Below are positions 42,906-55,859 of a stretch of 64,000 nucleotides of DNA, piece by piece. The position numbers were made by a program, and so were the translations under genes. Location of the stretch: NCBI GenBank assembly GCA_001689495.1, contig LUJS01000023.1, positions 1 to 64,000 of the forward strand. The letters run 5' to 3'. Position 1 is the stretch's first letter. Each line of letters opens with the position of its first letter. The notes under the pieces were generated by a model. That model had not been told where the DNA came from. It saw only the letters and a list, made by a program, of their open reading frames with translations, and did not search any database. Source of the stretch: Bacteroidales bacterium M8. GTDB taxonomy: Bacteria; Bacteroidota; Bacteroidia; Bacteroidales; Muribaculaceae.

Positions 42906-44266
42906 TGGGTGCCTCTGTCGACATACCCGCAGGCTTCGCCGCCCTGATGGAGAGTATCGGACTGGGCGCGCTGCCCGAGGCGCTCGCCACCGGCGAGCCC
43001 GAGGTGTCGGTGCGCCTCAACGTCGCCAAGGGAGGTGCCGCGTTCGAGGGCGCCGAGGTGGTGCCGTGGTGCCCCGAGGGGCTCTATCTGCCATCGCGTC
43101 CGCAGTTCACCCTCGACCCGCGACTCCATGCCGGGGCATACTATGTTCAGGAGGCCGCGTCGATGTTTCACGCCCATGTGGTGCGGTCCATACTGCCCGA
43201 CGGATGCGGCCCGCTGCGCGTGCTCGACGCCTGTGCCGCCCCGGGTGGCAAGACCACGGCCGTGATGTCGGTGCTCCCCTCGGGGTCGGTCACCGTGGCC
43301 AACGAGTACGTGCCCGCCCGCGCCGCCGCCCTGCGCGAGAACGTGGTGCGCTGGGGCGACCCCTCGGTCATCGTGACCCGCGGCGACACCGCCCGTCTGG
43401 GCCGTATGCGCGAGGCGTTCGACCTCATCGTGGCCGACGTGCCCTGCTCGGGCGAGGGCATGATGCGCAAGGACCCTCAGGCCGCCGCGCAGTGGAGTGC
43501 CGGACTGGTGCGCGACTGCGCCGCCCTGCAGCGCGAGATCGTCGACAATCTCTGGCCCGCCCTGCGCCCCGGAGGATGGATGATATACAGCACCTGTACC
43601 TTCAACCGCAGCGAGGACGAGGAGCAGGTCGAGAGAATGATAGACGAGCTTGGAGCCGAGAGCGTCATGATACCCGTCGAGCCGGCGTGGAACATCACCC
43701 CCGGCATTGACACCGCGGCACACTGCTGCCGCTTCGTCCCGGGCCGCACGCGCGGCGAGGGGCTGTTCGTGGCCGTGCTGCGCAAGCCCGGCACGCTCGC
43801 TCCGCACCCCGCCCCGCGCGACCGCAAGCCCCGCCGCGACAAGGCCACGGCCATACCCGACGCCGTCAGGGGGTGGATAACGGGCGCCGACATGGCCATC
43901 ACGGCCACGGCAGACCGCATCACGGCCTTTCCCGCGGCCCACGCCGACCTGCTGCGCAGGGTGGCCGAGAATGTCGACGTGATACACGAGGGGATACCTC
44001 TGGCCACCGTCAAGGGGCGCGACCTCATACCGGCCCATGCCCTCGCCCTGTCGACACGCCTCGCTCCCGGGGCCTTCCCGCGGGTCGAGCTCGCCGAGGC
44101 CGATGCCGTGTCATACCTGCGCGGCGACGCCGTCGCCCTGCCCGAGGGCACTCCCCGCGGCCACGTGGTGGTGACATGCGGCGGCCTGCCTCTGGGATGG
44201 ATGAAAAACATAGGCAACCGCGCCAACAATCTGTATCCGTCAAGTTCAAGAATCAAAAAGCTATAG
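42905..44266 (+). CDS. RsmF/NOP2-type rRNA cytosine-C5 methyltransferase
   Basis: A 453-residue SAM-dependent RNA methyltransferase. ACAAPGGKTTAVMS (about 114) is SAM motif I, and the two catalytic Cys lie in DVPCSGEGMMRK (about 180) and YSTCTFN (about 228). The C-terminal domain, with CGGLPLGWMKN near the end, matches the RsmF-type RNA-binding extension. The product is probably 5-methylcytosine in 16S rRNA; the exact site is unknown. Confidence 0.88.
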   Translation: MGASVDIPAGFAALMESIGLGALPEALATGEPEVSVRLNVAKGGAAFEGAEVVPWCPEGLYLPSRPQFTLDPRLHAGAYYVQEAASMFHAHVVRSILPDGCGPLRVLDACAAPGGKTTAVMSVLPSGSVTVANEYVPARAAALRENVVRWGDPSVIVTRGDTARLGRMREAFDLIVADVPCSGEGMMRKDPQAAAQWSAGLVRDCAALQREIVDNLWPALRPGGWMIYSTCTFNRSEDEEQVERMIDELGAESVMIPVEPAWNITPGIDTAAHCCRFVPGRTRGEGLFVAVLRKPGTLAPHPAPRDRKPRRDKATAIPDAVRGWITGADMAITATADRITAFPAAHADLLRRVAENVDVIHEGIPLATVKGRDLIPAHALALSTRLAPGAFPRVELAEADAVSYLRGDAVALPEGTPRGHVVVTCGGLPLGWMKNIGNRANNLYPSSSRIKKL

Positions 44267-44268
44267 CA

Positions 44269-44949
44269 ATGCGAATCGACATACTCACCGTACTCCCCGA
44301 AATGCTCGAGAGCCCTCTGGGCTGCTCGATACTGAAGCGCGCCCAAGACAAGGGCCTGTGCGAGATCGTGGTGCACAACCTGCGACAGTGGACGACAAAC
44401 AAACACCGCAAGGTCGACGACTATCCCTTCGGGGGCGAGGCCGGCATGGTGATGATGGTCGAGCCCGTAGACCGCGCCATCACCGAACTCAAGTCGCAGA
44501 GAGACTATGATGAGGTGATCTTCACCTCGCCCGACGGCGAGCTGCTCACCCAGCCGATGGCCAACTCGCTGTCGCTGAGCCGGAACCTCATAATACTCTG
44601 CGGTCACTACAAGGGTGTCGACTATCGCATACGCGAGCATCTGGTGACCAAGGAGATCTCGATAGGCGACTATGTGCTGACCGGGGGCGAGATACCCGCC
44701 GTGGTCATAGCCGACTCGATAATCCGCCTCATCCCCGGCGCCATCGGCGACGAGCAGAGCGCCCTCTCGGACTCGTTTCAGGACAATCTGCTGGCACCGC
44801 CCGTCTATACCCGCCCCGCCGAATACAAGGGGTGGAAGGTGCCCGACGTGCTGCTGTCGGGCCACGCCGCGCGCATAGACGACTGGAAACACGAGCAGGC
44901 GCTGGCCCGCACCCGCGCCCTGCGCCCCGATCTGCTCGGCGACGAATGA
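44269..44949 (+). CDS. trmD: tRNA (guanine-37-N1)-methyltransferase
   Basis: A 226-residue SPOUT-class knotted methyltransferase. MRIDILTVLPEML is the start; LCGHYKGVDYRIREHLV and EISIGDYVLTGGE form the SAM-binding knot. It prevents frameshifting by modifying G37 next to the anticodon. Two bases separate it from the preceding methyltransferase, so the pair links rRNA and tRNA methylation in one operon. Confidence 0.95.
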   Translation: MRIDILTVLPEMLESPLGCSILKRAQDKGLCEIVVHNLRQWTTNKHRKVDDYPFGGEAGMVMMVEPVDRAITELKSQRDYDEVIFTSPDGELLTQPMANSLSLSRNLIILCGHYKGVDYRIREHLVTKEISIGDYVLTGGEIPAVVIADSIIRLIPGAIGDEQSALSDSFQDNLLAPPVYTRPAEYKGWKVPDVLLSGHAARIDDWKHEQALARTRALRPDLLGDE

Positions 44950-44999
44950 TTTTCAGTCTTTTGCGGTGAAATACGATAGTATATTCACAAAAAAAATGC

Positions 45000-45007
45000 T
45001 AACTTTG
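45000..45007 (+). promoter_or_regulatory. -7 promoter element of korAB
   Basis: TAACTTTG, followed by a leader of about 50 nt. No good -33 at the usual spacing. Confidence 0.5.
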
Positions 45008-45062
45008 CGGGAACTCTTAACCGCGACTTATCGGTAACAGACAAAAATCACATAATCAAGAT

Positions 45063-46907
45063 ATGATAGAACAGACAAACGTCAAGACCCTCGACAAGGT
45101 GGTGGTCCGTTTTTCGGGCGACTCGGGCGACGGTATGCAGCTTGCCGGCAACATCTTCACCAACGTGTCGGCCGGGCTGGGCAACAAAGTCTCAACATTC
45201 CCCGACTATCCCGCCGAGGTGCGCGCCCCTCAGGGCTCGCTCAGCGGCGTCTCGGGATTTCAGGTCAGCGTGGGCGCCGACGTCCACACTCCCGGCGACA
45301 TGTGCGACGTGCTGGTGGCGATGAACCCAGCCGCCCTCAAGCAGAACGTGCGTTTCCTCCGCCCCGGCGGCGTGGCCATCGTCGACATCGACTCGTTCAA
45401 GGAGGCCGACCTCAAGAAAGCCCTTTTCAAGACCCTCGAGCCCTTCAAGGAGCTCGACATCAATGCCCAGATAGTCGAGGTGCCGGTCACCTCGATGACC
45501 AAGGCCGCGCTGGCCGACTCGGGCATGGACAACAAGGCGGTGCTGAAGTGCCGCAACATATTTGCCCTCGGTCTGGTGTGCTGGCTCTTCGACCGTCCCC
45601 TCGAGGCCGCCATCAACATGCTCCGCGGCAAGTTTGCCAAGAAGCCCGCGGTGTTCGAGGCCAACTCCAAGGTGATACGCGCCGGATATGACTACGGCCA
45701 CAACATACACGCCTCCGTCTCGGTGTGCCGCATCGAGTCGGGCAACGCCGAACCGGGCGTCTATACCGACATCAACGGCAACACCGCCACCGCTTGGGGC
45801 CTCATAGCCGCCAGCGAGCGCTCGGGCCGTCCGCTGTTTCTGGGCAGCTATCCCATCACCCCCGCCACCGACATCCTGCACGAGCTTGCCAAGCGCAAGG
45901 ACCTCGGCGTCAAGGCCGTGCAGATGGAAGACGAGATCGGCGGCGTGTGCTCGGCCATCGGCGCCTCGTTTGCGGGCGATCTGGCCGTGACATCCACCTC
46001 GGGCCCCGGTCTGGCCCTCAAGAGCGAGGGCATCGGCCTCGCCGTCATGGCCGAGCTGCCTCTGGTGGTCATCGACGTGCAGCGCGGCGGCCCCTCGACC
46101 GGCCTGCCCACCAAGACCGAGCAGACCGACCTGATGCAGGCCCTCTATGGCCGCAACGGCGAGAGCCCCGTGGTCGTTCTGGCCGCGTCGACCCCCACCG
46201 ACTGCTTCACCATGGCGTTCGAGGCATCGCGCATTGCCCTCGAGCACATGACCCCCGTGATACTGCTGAGCGATGCGTTCATCGGCAACGGATCGAGCGC
46301 ATGGCGCATACCCGAGGCCAACGAGCTCCCCGAGATTCACCCCCCGCTCCATGCCGAGGGCGACGGCGAGTACCGCCCCTATGCCCGCGACCCCGAGACT
46401 ATGGTGCGCCGCTGGGCCCTGCCCGGCACACCTGGCGCCGCGCACCGTCTGGGCGGCCTCGAGAAGGACTATGAGACGGGTGCCATCTCCATAGACCCCG
46501 TCAACCACGAGCGCATGGTGATGGCCCGCCGCGAGAAGGTGGCCCGCATCGCCGACGACATCCCCGCCCTCGACGTGCTCGAGGCCGAGGGCGCCGACAC
46601 CATCCTGATTGGGTGGGGCGGCACGTACGGACACCTGCGCACCGCCGCCAACGAGCTGACTTGTGCCGGGAAGCCCGTGGCGTTCGCCCACTTCAGCTAC
46701 ATCAACCCGCTGCCCCGCAACACCGCCGAGGTGCTGCGCCGCTACAAGCGCGTCATCGTGGCCGAGCTCAACACCGGCATGTTTGCCGACTACCTGCAGT
46801 GCAAGTATCCCGACCTCGACATCAGGCGCATCAACAAGATACAGGGCCAGCCCTTCCTCGTCAGCGAGGTCAAGGCCCGCATCAACGAAATCATGGAGGA
46901 GAAATAA
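45063..46907 (+). CDS. korA: 2-oxoglutarate (2-oxoacid):ferredoxin oxidoreductase, fused gamma-alpha subunit
   Basis: A 614-residue protein. The N-terminal gamma domain (about 8-190: FSGDSGDGMQLAGNIFTNVS) is fused to the alpha pyruvate-ferredoxin domain (about 220-600: SYPITPATDILHELAKRKDL, TSTSGPGLALKSEGIGLAVM). With the beta subunit next door it oxidises a 2-oxoacid with CoA and thiamine diphosphate, or runs in reverse as a carboxylase, using ferredoxin. This suits an anaerobe. The substrate preference is by family resemblance to KorA. Confidence 0.88.
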   Translation: MIEQTNVKTLDKVVVRFSGDSGDGMQLAGNIFTNVSAGLGNKVSTFPDYPAEVRAPQGSLSGVSGFQVSVGADVHTPGDMCDVLVAMNPAALKQNVRFLRPGGVAIVDIDSFKEADLKKALFKTLEPFKELDINAQIVEVPVTSMTKAALADSGMDNKAVLKCRNIFALGLVCWLFDRPLEAAINMLRGKFAKKPAVFEANSKVIRAGYDYGHNIHASVSVCRIESGNAEPGVYTDINGNTATAWGLIAASERSGRPLFLGSYPITPATDILHELAKRKDLGVKAVQMEDEIGGVCSAIGASFAGDLAVTSTSGPGLALKSEGIGLAVMAELPLVVIDVQRGGPSTGLPTKTEQTDLMQALYGRNGESPVVVLAASTPTDCFTMAFEASRIALEHMTPVILLSDAFIGNGSSAWRIPEANELPEIHPPLHAEGDGEYRPYARDPETMVRRWALPGTPGAAHRLGGLEKDYETGAISIDPVNHERMVMARREKVARIADDIPALDVLEAEGADTILIGWGGTYGHLRTAANELTCAGKPVAFAHFSYINPLPRNTAEVLRRYKRVIVAELNTGMFADYLQCKYPDLDIRRINKIQGQPFLVSEVKARINEIMEEK

Positions 46908-46910
46908 ATC

Positions 46911-47933
46911 ATGGACCGTACAAACAATCCCACATACACGGCGTCAGACTACAAGAACGCCAACCCCGTGCGCTGGTGCCCCGGATGCGGTGACCACGCC
47001 ATACTCTCGTCTCTGCACAAGGCCATGGCCACGTTGGGCGTGCCCCCGCACAAGACCGCGGTCATCTCGGGCATCGGCTGCAGCTCGCGCCTGCCCTACT
47101 ACATGGCCACATACGGCTTCCACACCATCCATGGCCGTGCCGCTGCCATCGCCACGGGCTTCAAGGTGGCCCGTCCCGACATGTCGGTATGGCAGATCTC
47201 GGGCGACGGCGACGGCCTCGCCATCGGCGGCAACCACTTCATCCACGCCGTGCGCCGCAATGTCGACATCAACATCATCCTGTTCAACAACAAGATATAC
47301 GGCCTGACCAAAGGCCAGTACTCGCCCACGTCAGAGCGCGGATTCGTGTCCAAGTCGTCGCCCTATGGCACGACCGAAGACCCCTTCATCCCCGCCGAGC
47401 TGGTGTTCGGCGCCCGCGGCAACTTCTTTGCCCGCTCGATAGACGTAGAGCTCAAGGTGTCCGAGGAGGTGCTCACCGCCGCCGCCCTGCACAAGGGCAC
47501 CACCGTGACCGAGGTGCTGCAGAACTGCGTCATCTTCAACAACGGCATACACAACGCCATCACCGACCGCGAGGTCAGGGCCGAGCGCACCATACACCTG
47601 CGCCACGGCGAGAAGATGCTGTTCGGCAAGAACATGGAGATGGGCCTCGTTCAGGACGGATTCCTGCTCAAGGCTGTCCGCGTGGGCGAGGACGGATACA
47701 CCATGGACGACGTGTTGGTGCACGACGCCCACACCCCGTCAAACTTCCTGCACCAGCAGCTGGCCATGATGGACGGCAAGGAGCTGCCTCTGGCCCTCGG
47801 CGTGATACGCGACGTCGATTCTCCGGTCTATAACGAGGCCATCGAGCAGCAGATAGCCGAGGTGCGCGCCCGCAAGGGATTCACCTGCCTGCGCGACATG
47901 GTGCTGGCCGGCGAGACTTGGGAAGTGAAATAA
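46911..47933 (+). CDS. korB: 2-oxoacid:ferredoxin oxidoreductase beta subunit
   Basis: A 340-residue subunit holding the thiamine diphosphate. VRWCPGCGDHAILSSL begins the fold, and GDGDGLAIGGNHFIHAVRRN is the Mg-thiamine diphosphate motif, followed by NNKIYGLTKGQYSPTS. It starts three bases after korA. No delta-type ferredoxin subunit is encoded here. Confidence 0.9.
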   Translation: MDRTNNPTYTASDYKNANPVRWCPGCGDHAILSSLHKAMATLGVPPHKTAVISGIGCSSRLPYYMATYGFHTIHGRAAAIATGFKVARPDMSVWQISGDGDGLAIGGNHFIHAVRRNVDINIILFNNKIYGLTKGQYSPTSERGFVSKSSPYGTTEDPFIPAELVFGARGNFFARSIDVELKVSEEVLTAAALHKGTTVTEVLQNCVIFNNGIHNAITDREVRAERTIHLRHGEKMLFGKNMEMGLVQDGFLLKAVRVGEDGYTMDDVLVHDAHTPSNFLHQQLAMMDGKELPLALGVIRDVDSPVYNEAIEQQIAEVRARKGFTCLRDMVLAGETWEVK

Positions 47934-47972
47934 ATCCTCAAAAAAGCACAATACAATCACAAACCTCAGACC

Positions 47973-49025
47973 ATGAAACATCTGTTGCTACCCGCAGTCA
48001 TCCTCGCCGCGCTCGCTACCGCCTGCGGCGACACCAAACCCGAGACCGTCAATGCCGCCGACAGCCGCATCGAGTGGTCGGGACGCACCATCCTGACCCC
48101 CGACAGCGCCGTCAGGTTCAACTATCCCGGCGTCACGGCGCGCGTGCGCTTCGACGGTCCCGGTCTCACGATGGCCACGAGCCCCGGCAGCGGATATTTC
48201 ATGGTCGAGGTCGATTCGGCAGCCCCGCGCAAGGTCTTCTTCGGCCCCTCCGACTCGGTGATGGTCATCGCCGACTCGCTCGGCGCAGGGCCTCACGACG
48301 CCCTCGTGACATACGCCGTCGAGGGCTATGAGCTCAAGCCCGTGGTGCGCTCGTTCACGGCCGACGCCTTCGGTCAGGCCGAGCGCCCCAAAGGACCCAA
48401 GATCGAGTTCATAGGCAACTCGATAACCTGCGGCTATGGCACCGAGGCAGACAGCGGCGACATCCGGTTCAGCTATGACACCGAGAATCACACGCTGTCT
48501 TACGCATGGCTCACGGCCCGCGCCCTCGACGCCGACGCCAACGTGGTGGCCCGCTCGGGCATAGGCGTCTACCGCAACTTCAACGGCCCCCTCGAGGGCG
48601 ACACGGTGCAGACCATGCCCCTCGAGTATGACCGAGCCATGCTCTATGAGCCCGAGCCGCTGTGGGACTTTGCCCGCTTCCGCCCCGACATCGTCTGCAT
48701 CAACCTCGGCACCAACGACACCTCGACCCGCAACTATGACATAACCCGCTACGAGACGGCATGTGCGGCGTTCGTCGACCATGTGCGCCGGATGAATCCC
48801 GACGCCAAGATAGTGCTGCTGACCGGCTCGATGATGAGCGGTCAGGAGCTGGCCGATGTCACCGGCGCGCTCGACCGCGTGGCCTCGTCGCGCGAGGGTG
48901 TCTACCGATTCGACATGACCCCACAGGACGGCTCGCTCGGATTTGGCGCCGACTATCACCCCTCGGCCCGTCAGGCCGAGAAGATGGCCTCCGAGCTCAC
49001 CGCATACCTGCGTGGAATAATCTGA
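47973..49025 (+). CDS. CE2-like carbohydrate acetyl esterase lipoprotein
   Basis: A 350-residue lipoprotein (LAALATACGDT, Cys18). An N-terminal jelly-roll domain (about 30-130) precedes an SGNH hydrolase domain: GNSITCGYGT with the nucleophile Ser, a block II Gly in SGIGVYRN, block III INLGTNDTS, and the Asp-x-x-His-type ending FGADYHPS. This domain order is that of CE2 esterases, which deacetylate plant glycans. It acts in the periplasm or on the cell surface. Confidence 0.83.
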   Translation: MKHLLLPAVILAALATACGDTKPETVNAADSRIEWSGRTILTPDSAVRFNYPGVTARVRFDGPGLTMATSPGSGYFMVEVDSAAPRKVFFGPSDSVMVIADSLGAGPHDALVTYAVEGYELKPVVRSFTADAFGQAERPKGPKIEFIGNSITCGYGTEADSGDIRFSYDTENHTLSYAWLTARALDADANVVARSGIGVYRNFNGPLEGDTVQTMPLEYDRAMLYEPEPLWDFARFRPDIVCINLGTNDTSTRNYDITRYETACAAFVDHVRRMNPDAKIVLLTGSMMSGQELADVTGALDRVASSREGVYRFDMTPQDGSLGFGADYHPSARQAEKMASELTAYLRGII

Positions 49026-49048
49026 CTTCCTTTACAAAAACTTACTGA

Positions 49049-52567
<3,519 letters not shown>

Positions 52568-52578
52568 TAAAGTAATTG

Positions 52579-53328
52579 TTATTTGAGTTTCTTGGCCGCG
52601 GAGTATGCCAGATATTCCGCGCGGAAACTCTCTGTCGCAATCTCCCGTCCGGCGTTCCCCTCGAGTATCCCGCCCTCGGCTATATATGTGTGCCACCAAG
52701 CCTTGAGGCCGTGCAGCACGGGCGACAGGGGCGAGATGGGATTGGGCCCAACGGCAAGCACGCGGGCCTTGATTGTGGCGTGGGCGCGTGTCACGTTGCG
52801 GAACTGCTCGCGGGTCTCGCATCTGTAGTGCAGTATGTCGCCGTCGACGGGCTCTGGGCGCACCGAGTCGCGGAATATCACCTTCTCGCCCACGTCGTGC
52901 AGGTTCCAGTTGGCATAACGCTTGTCAAACAGCCTTATCTGCGGGTCGGGATACCATCCGCAGTGCTTCACGGGGTATCCGCAATAGAAGTTGAGCCGAG
53001 ATATTGAATAGACCCTGTGGGCGAATCCCTGCTCCTTGAGCCGTATTATCGACTCGCGCAGGGCGGGCGAGAGCACCTCGTCGGCGTCTATCGAGAGTAT
53101 GTACTTGTGCGAGGCGAGCGAGGTGGCATACTGGCGCTGTGCCCCGAAGCCGTCAAACCGGCGCTGCGTGACGCGACATCCGTAGTCGTGACATATCGCC
53201 ACGGTGCGGTCTGTCGAGAACGAGTCTACGACCACGACCTCGTCGGCCACGCCCCTGAGGGATTCGAGGCATGCCGCGATTCTGCGCTCTTCGTTGAGGG
53301 CTATGATTGTCGCTGTCAGTTTTTCCAT
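52579..53328 (-). CDS. GT2-family glycosyltransferase (WaaE/KdtX-like)
   Basis: A 249-residue GT-A enzyme. KLTATIIALNEERRIAACLE is the family start, ADEVVVVDSFSTDRTVAIC binds the nucleotide sugar, and ILSIDADEVLS carries the DXD-like motif. C-terminal RLNFYCGYPVKHCGWYPDPQ resembles LPS core glucosyltransferases such as WaaE. Probably adds a sugar in LPS core or surface glycan synthesis. ATG at 53328 chosen over one eight codons earlier by family alignment. Confidence 0.85.
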   Translation of the reverse strand: MEKLTATIIALNEERRIAACLESLRGVADEVVVVDSFSTDRTVAICHDYGCRVTQRRFDGFGAQRQYATSLASHKYILSIDADEVLSPALRESIIRLKEQGFAHRVYSISRLNFYCGYPVKHCGWYPDPQIRLFDKRYANWNLHDVGEKVIFRDSVRPEPVDGDILHYRCETREQFRNVTRAHATIKARVLAVGPNPISPLSPVLHGLKAWWHTYIAEGGILEGNAGREIATESFRAEYLAYSAAKKLK

Positions 53329-53553
53329 CCGTGAAGAGTTCGGGGGTGTCATTGGTTTTTGGAATCACAAATTTAATCCTTTTTCGCCGTATTTTCAAAC
53401 GAAAAACAGAAAACTATAACCAAAGGCCGGATTGGACACTTTTTAACCAAAAAATGGTTTGAAACTCATCCGCTAAAAACCAAAATGCCATAAAAATATA
53501 ATATGTTAACATATTTTAAGTAAATAGAATACGTAGGTTTTACGATAAATATG

Positions 53554-53561
53554 TACCTTTG
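53554..53561 (+). promoter_or_regulatory. -7 promoter element of the sRNA candidate
   Basis: TACCTTTG followed by CACC, as in other strong Bacteroidetes starts. No TTTG lies 19-21 bases upstream. Confidence 0.5.
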
Positions 53562-53565
53562 CACC

Positions 53566-53673
53566 GTAGACTTGACGTCAGAGGCATATAGCTACTATCA
53601 AATTGAATTGTAAAGTCAACAAAAAGTTAGGTTAAAGCGTGAGGGCCGTTGTGAAACTCCCCTCATTTTTTTT
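53566..53673 (+). ncRNA. Candidate small RNA of about 108 nt
   Basis: It is bounded by a TACCTTTG element and an intrinsic terminator. There is no ATG ORF inside, and the next plus-strand gene is over 2 kb away, so it is not a leader. GACTT near 53569 can pair with AAGTC near 53618, closing the 5' half. No known family is recognised. Confidence 0.45.
53640..53673 (+). terminator. Intrinsic terminator of the sRNA candidate
   Basis: TGAGGG (53640-53645) pairs with CCCTCA (53660-53665), followed by eight T. Confidence 0.75.
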
Positions 53674-53816
53674 GTACCTAATTGAAAGTCAATGAAAAAC
53701 ACACGAATCATTAAGCAAATTTTTTAATGAATAATTCATAATGCATAATGTTGCATTGCGCAGCGTCATGTCCCGGGCCGCGTCCCTACGACTAAATCAA
53801 CATCCACCGGCCATAC

Positions 53817-53854
53817 ACAAAAAAACATCCCGCTCCGGTATGGGGCGGGATGTT
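53817..53854 (-). terminator. Terminator of the phosphohexomutase gene
   Basis: On the minus strand, AACATCCCGC pairs with GCGGGATGTT, followed by a T7 run. The hairpin core is the same CATCCCGC family seen after the secreted-protein genes. Confidence 0.82.
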
Positions 53855-53879
53855 GTCGTTTCATGAATTATGCATTATC

Positions 53880-55628
53880 TCAGATTCCGAGGTCTTTCTT
53901 GAGGGCTTCGATCTTGTCTTCGGCGATCTTGGCGCATGCGTCATAGTCGGCCACAGAGGGCAGGGGCACATGAACCTCCATGTAGAACTTGATCTTGGGC
54001 TCTGTTCCCGAAGGACGAACGGAGATCTTGGAGTTGTCGGCGGTGAAGTACTGGAGCACGTTCGAGGTGGTGGGGAAGTCGAGCTTGGTCACCTTGCCGT
54101 CGGGAACGTGTGTCTCGTCGAGGGTGGCATAGTCCTTGATGATCTCCACGGGGCTGCCTGCGAGGCTCTTGGGGGGATTCTCGCGGAACTGCTTCATCAT
54201 GGCCTGAATCTCCTCGGCGCCGGTCTTGCCGGGACGCACCACGCTGACGCCTACCTCGTGGCTATAGCCATACTTGATGTAGATGTCGGTGAGCAGACCT
54301 TGGAAGTCCATGTTGTTGTCCTTGGCCCAAGCGCAGGCCTCGGCCATGAGCGAGCATGCCGAAACGGCATCCTTGTCGCGCACGAATGTCTCGGCAAGGA
54401 ATCCGTAGCTCTCCTCGCCGCCGCCGAGATAGCGGAGCACGTCCTCGTTGTCGCGCATCACGGCTGCGATCCACTTGAAGCCGGTATAGCAGTCGAACAT
54501 CTTGACCTTGTTGGCCTCGCAGATGCTCTTGATGGTCTCGGTGGTCACGATGGTCTTGACGGCAAACTCGTTGCCCTTGATCATGCCGAGCTCCTGATTG
54601 CGGGTGATGATGTAGTAGAGCAGGATCATCACGATCTGGTTACCGTTGAGCAGCACGTACTCACCCTTGTTGTCGCGTATCACGCAGCCGATGCGGTCTG
54701 CGTCGGGGTCTGATGCCAGCACGATGTCGGCGTTGACCTCCTTGGCCTTGGCGATGGCCATTGCCATGGCCGAGGGTACCTCGGGGTTGGGAGACTCGAC
54801 GGTGGGGAAGTCGCCCGACGGCACGTCCTGTTCGGGAACGTGGATGGTGTCGTTGAATCCGAAGTTCTTGATCGAGCGGGGAATCAGCTCGACGCCGGTG
54901 CCGTGGATGGGGGTGTAGACGATCTTGAGGTCCTTGTGGCGTGCGATGGCCTCGGGGCTCAGCGAGAGCTCCTTGATCTTCTCGAGATATACCTTGTCGA
55001 CCTCTTCGCCGATGATCTGGATCTTGGACTTGTCGCCATTGAACTTGATCTCGCTCACGTCCTTGATGCGGTTTACGTGGTCGATGATGTTGACGTCGTG
55101 GGGGGCGATGATCTGTGCGCCGTCCTCCCAGTATGCCTTGTAGCCGTTATAGATCTTGGGGTTGTGCGAGGCGGTGATGTTGACGCCGCTCTGGCAGCCG
55201 AAGTGACGGATGGCAAACGAGAGCTCGGGGGTGGGGCGGAAGCTGTCGAAGAGATATACCTTGATGCCGTTGGCCGAGAAGATGTCGGCTACGATCTCGG
55301 CATACTTGCGCGAGTTGTTGCGCACGTCGTGGCCCACGGCCACCGAGATTTCGGGCAGATCCTTGAATGCCTCCTTGAGATAGTTGGCGAGGCCCTGTGT
55401 GGCTGCACCGACTGTATAGATGTTCATGCGGTTTGTTCCGGCGCCCATGATGCCGCGCAGGCCGCCTGTGCCGAATTCGAGATCGCGGTAGAACGATTCG
55501 ATGAGCTCGGTCTTGTCCTCGGCCTCGAGCATTCTCTTGACTTCGGCGCGGGTTTCGGCATCATAGCTGTCACCAAGCCATTTCTCGGCTCTCGCGGTGA
55601 CTTCCTTCAACAACTGGTCGTTTTCCAT
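53880..55628 (-). CDS. Phosphoglucomutase/phosphomannomutase (phosphohexomutase)
   Basis: A 582-residue four-domain enzyme. GTGGLRGIMGAGTNRMN precedes the phosphoserine loop NITASHNPKIYNGYK (Ser about 145), the metal loop ASDPDADRIGC (about 310), the sugar loop GGGEESYGFLAETFVRDKDA (about 402) and the phosphate-binding VRPSGTEPKIK (about 550). It interconverts hexose 1- and 6-phosphates for glycogen, nucleotide sugars and surface glycans. A consensus promoter lies upstream on the minus strand. Confidence 0.94.
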   Translation of the reverse strand: MENDQLLKEVTARAEKWLGDSYDAETRAEVKRMLEAEDKTELIESFYRDLEFGTGGLRGIMGAGTNRMNIYTVGAATQGLANYLKEAFKDLPEISVAVGHDVRNNSRKYAEIVADIFSANGIKVYLFDSFRPTPELSFAIRHFGCQSGVNITASHNPKIYNGYKAYWEDGAQIIAPHDVNIIDHVNRIKDVSEIKFNGDKSKIQIIGEEVDKVYLEKIKELSLSPEAIARHKDLKIVYTPIHGTGVELIPRSIKNFGFNDTIHVPEQDVPSGDFPTVESPNPEVPSAMAMAIAKAKEVNADIVLASDPDADRIGCVIRDNKGEYVLLNGNQIVMILLYYIITRNQELGMIKGNEFAVKTIVTTETIKSICEANKVKMFDCYTGFKWIAAVMRDNEDVLRYLGGGEESYGFLAETFVRDKDAVSACSLMAEACAWAKDNNMDFQGLLTDIYIKYGYSHEVGVSVVRPGKTGAEEIQAMMKQFRENPPKSLAGSPVEIIKDYATLDETHVPDGKVTKLDFPTTSNVLQYFTADNSKISVRPSGTEPKIKFYMEVHVPLPSVADYDACAKIAEDKIEALKKDLGI

Positions 55629-55698
55629 AAGGTAAAAGTTGGGGAGTTTATGGTTTGTTAATTAGAATTGACTTTGAGATGTATTGAGGTCTCAAAGG

Positions 55699-55729
55699 CA
55701 AAGGTAGTGTCTTTTGGCCTAAAAACAAA
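55699..55729 (-). promoter_or_regulatory. Phosphohexomutase promoter
   Basis: On the minus strand, TTTG (55726-55729), 19 bases, TACCTTTG (55699-55706). Confidence 0.8.
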
Positions 55730-55816
55730 ATTTCCACCCTTAAATATATACCAATAATCTCAAATTTAGTTAAGGACAATCGGCATTATCGCACCTTTTA
55801 GGGGTCGGGGCGGGCG

Positions 55817-55824
55817 TAACTTTG
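55817..55824 (+). promoter_or_regulatory. -7 promoter element of the capsid locus
   Basis: TAACTTTG followed by CACTG. The -33 is weak. Transcription would start near 55829. Confidence 0.5.
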
Positions 55825-55859
55825 CACTGTCAATGATTCAACGAAACAAACTCGACGAC

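Larger units (their letters stand above)
53329..53879 (+). other. Intergenic region with an sRNA candidate and repeats
   Basis: About 550 bases, A/T-rich on the left. It holds a -7 element, a T8 terminator, an ATGCAT-rich stretch, a GCGTCCCTACG fragment (53780-53790) and the minus-strand terminator of the hexomutase gene. No gene is seen. Confidence 0.7.

Noticed and set aside
49026..49048. Cobalamin riboswitch before metH
   Set aside because: Only 23 bases separate the genes and no B12-box-like sequence is present upstream within the CE2 gene.
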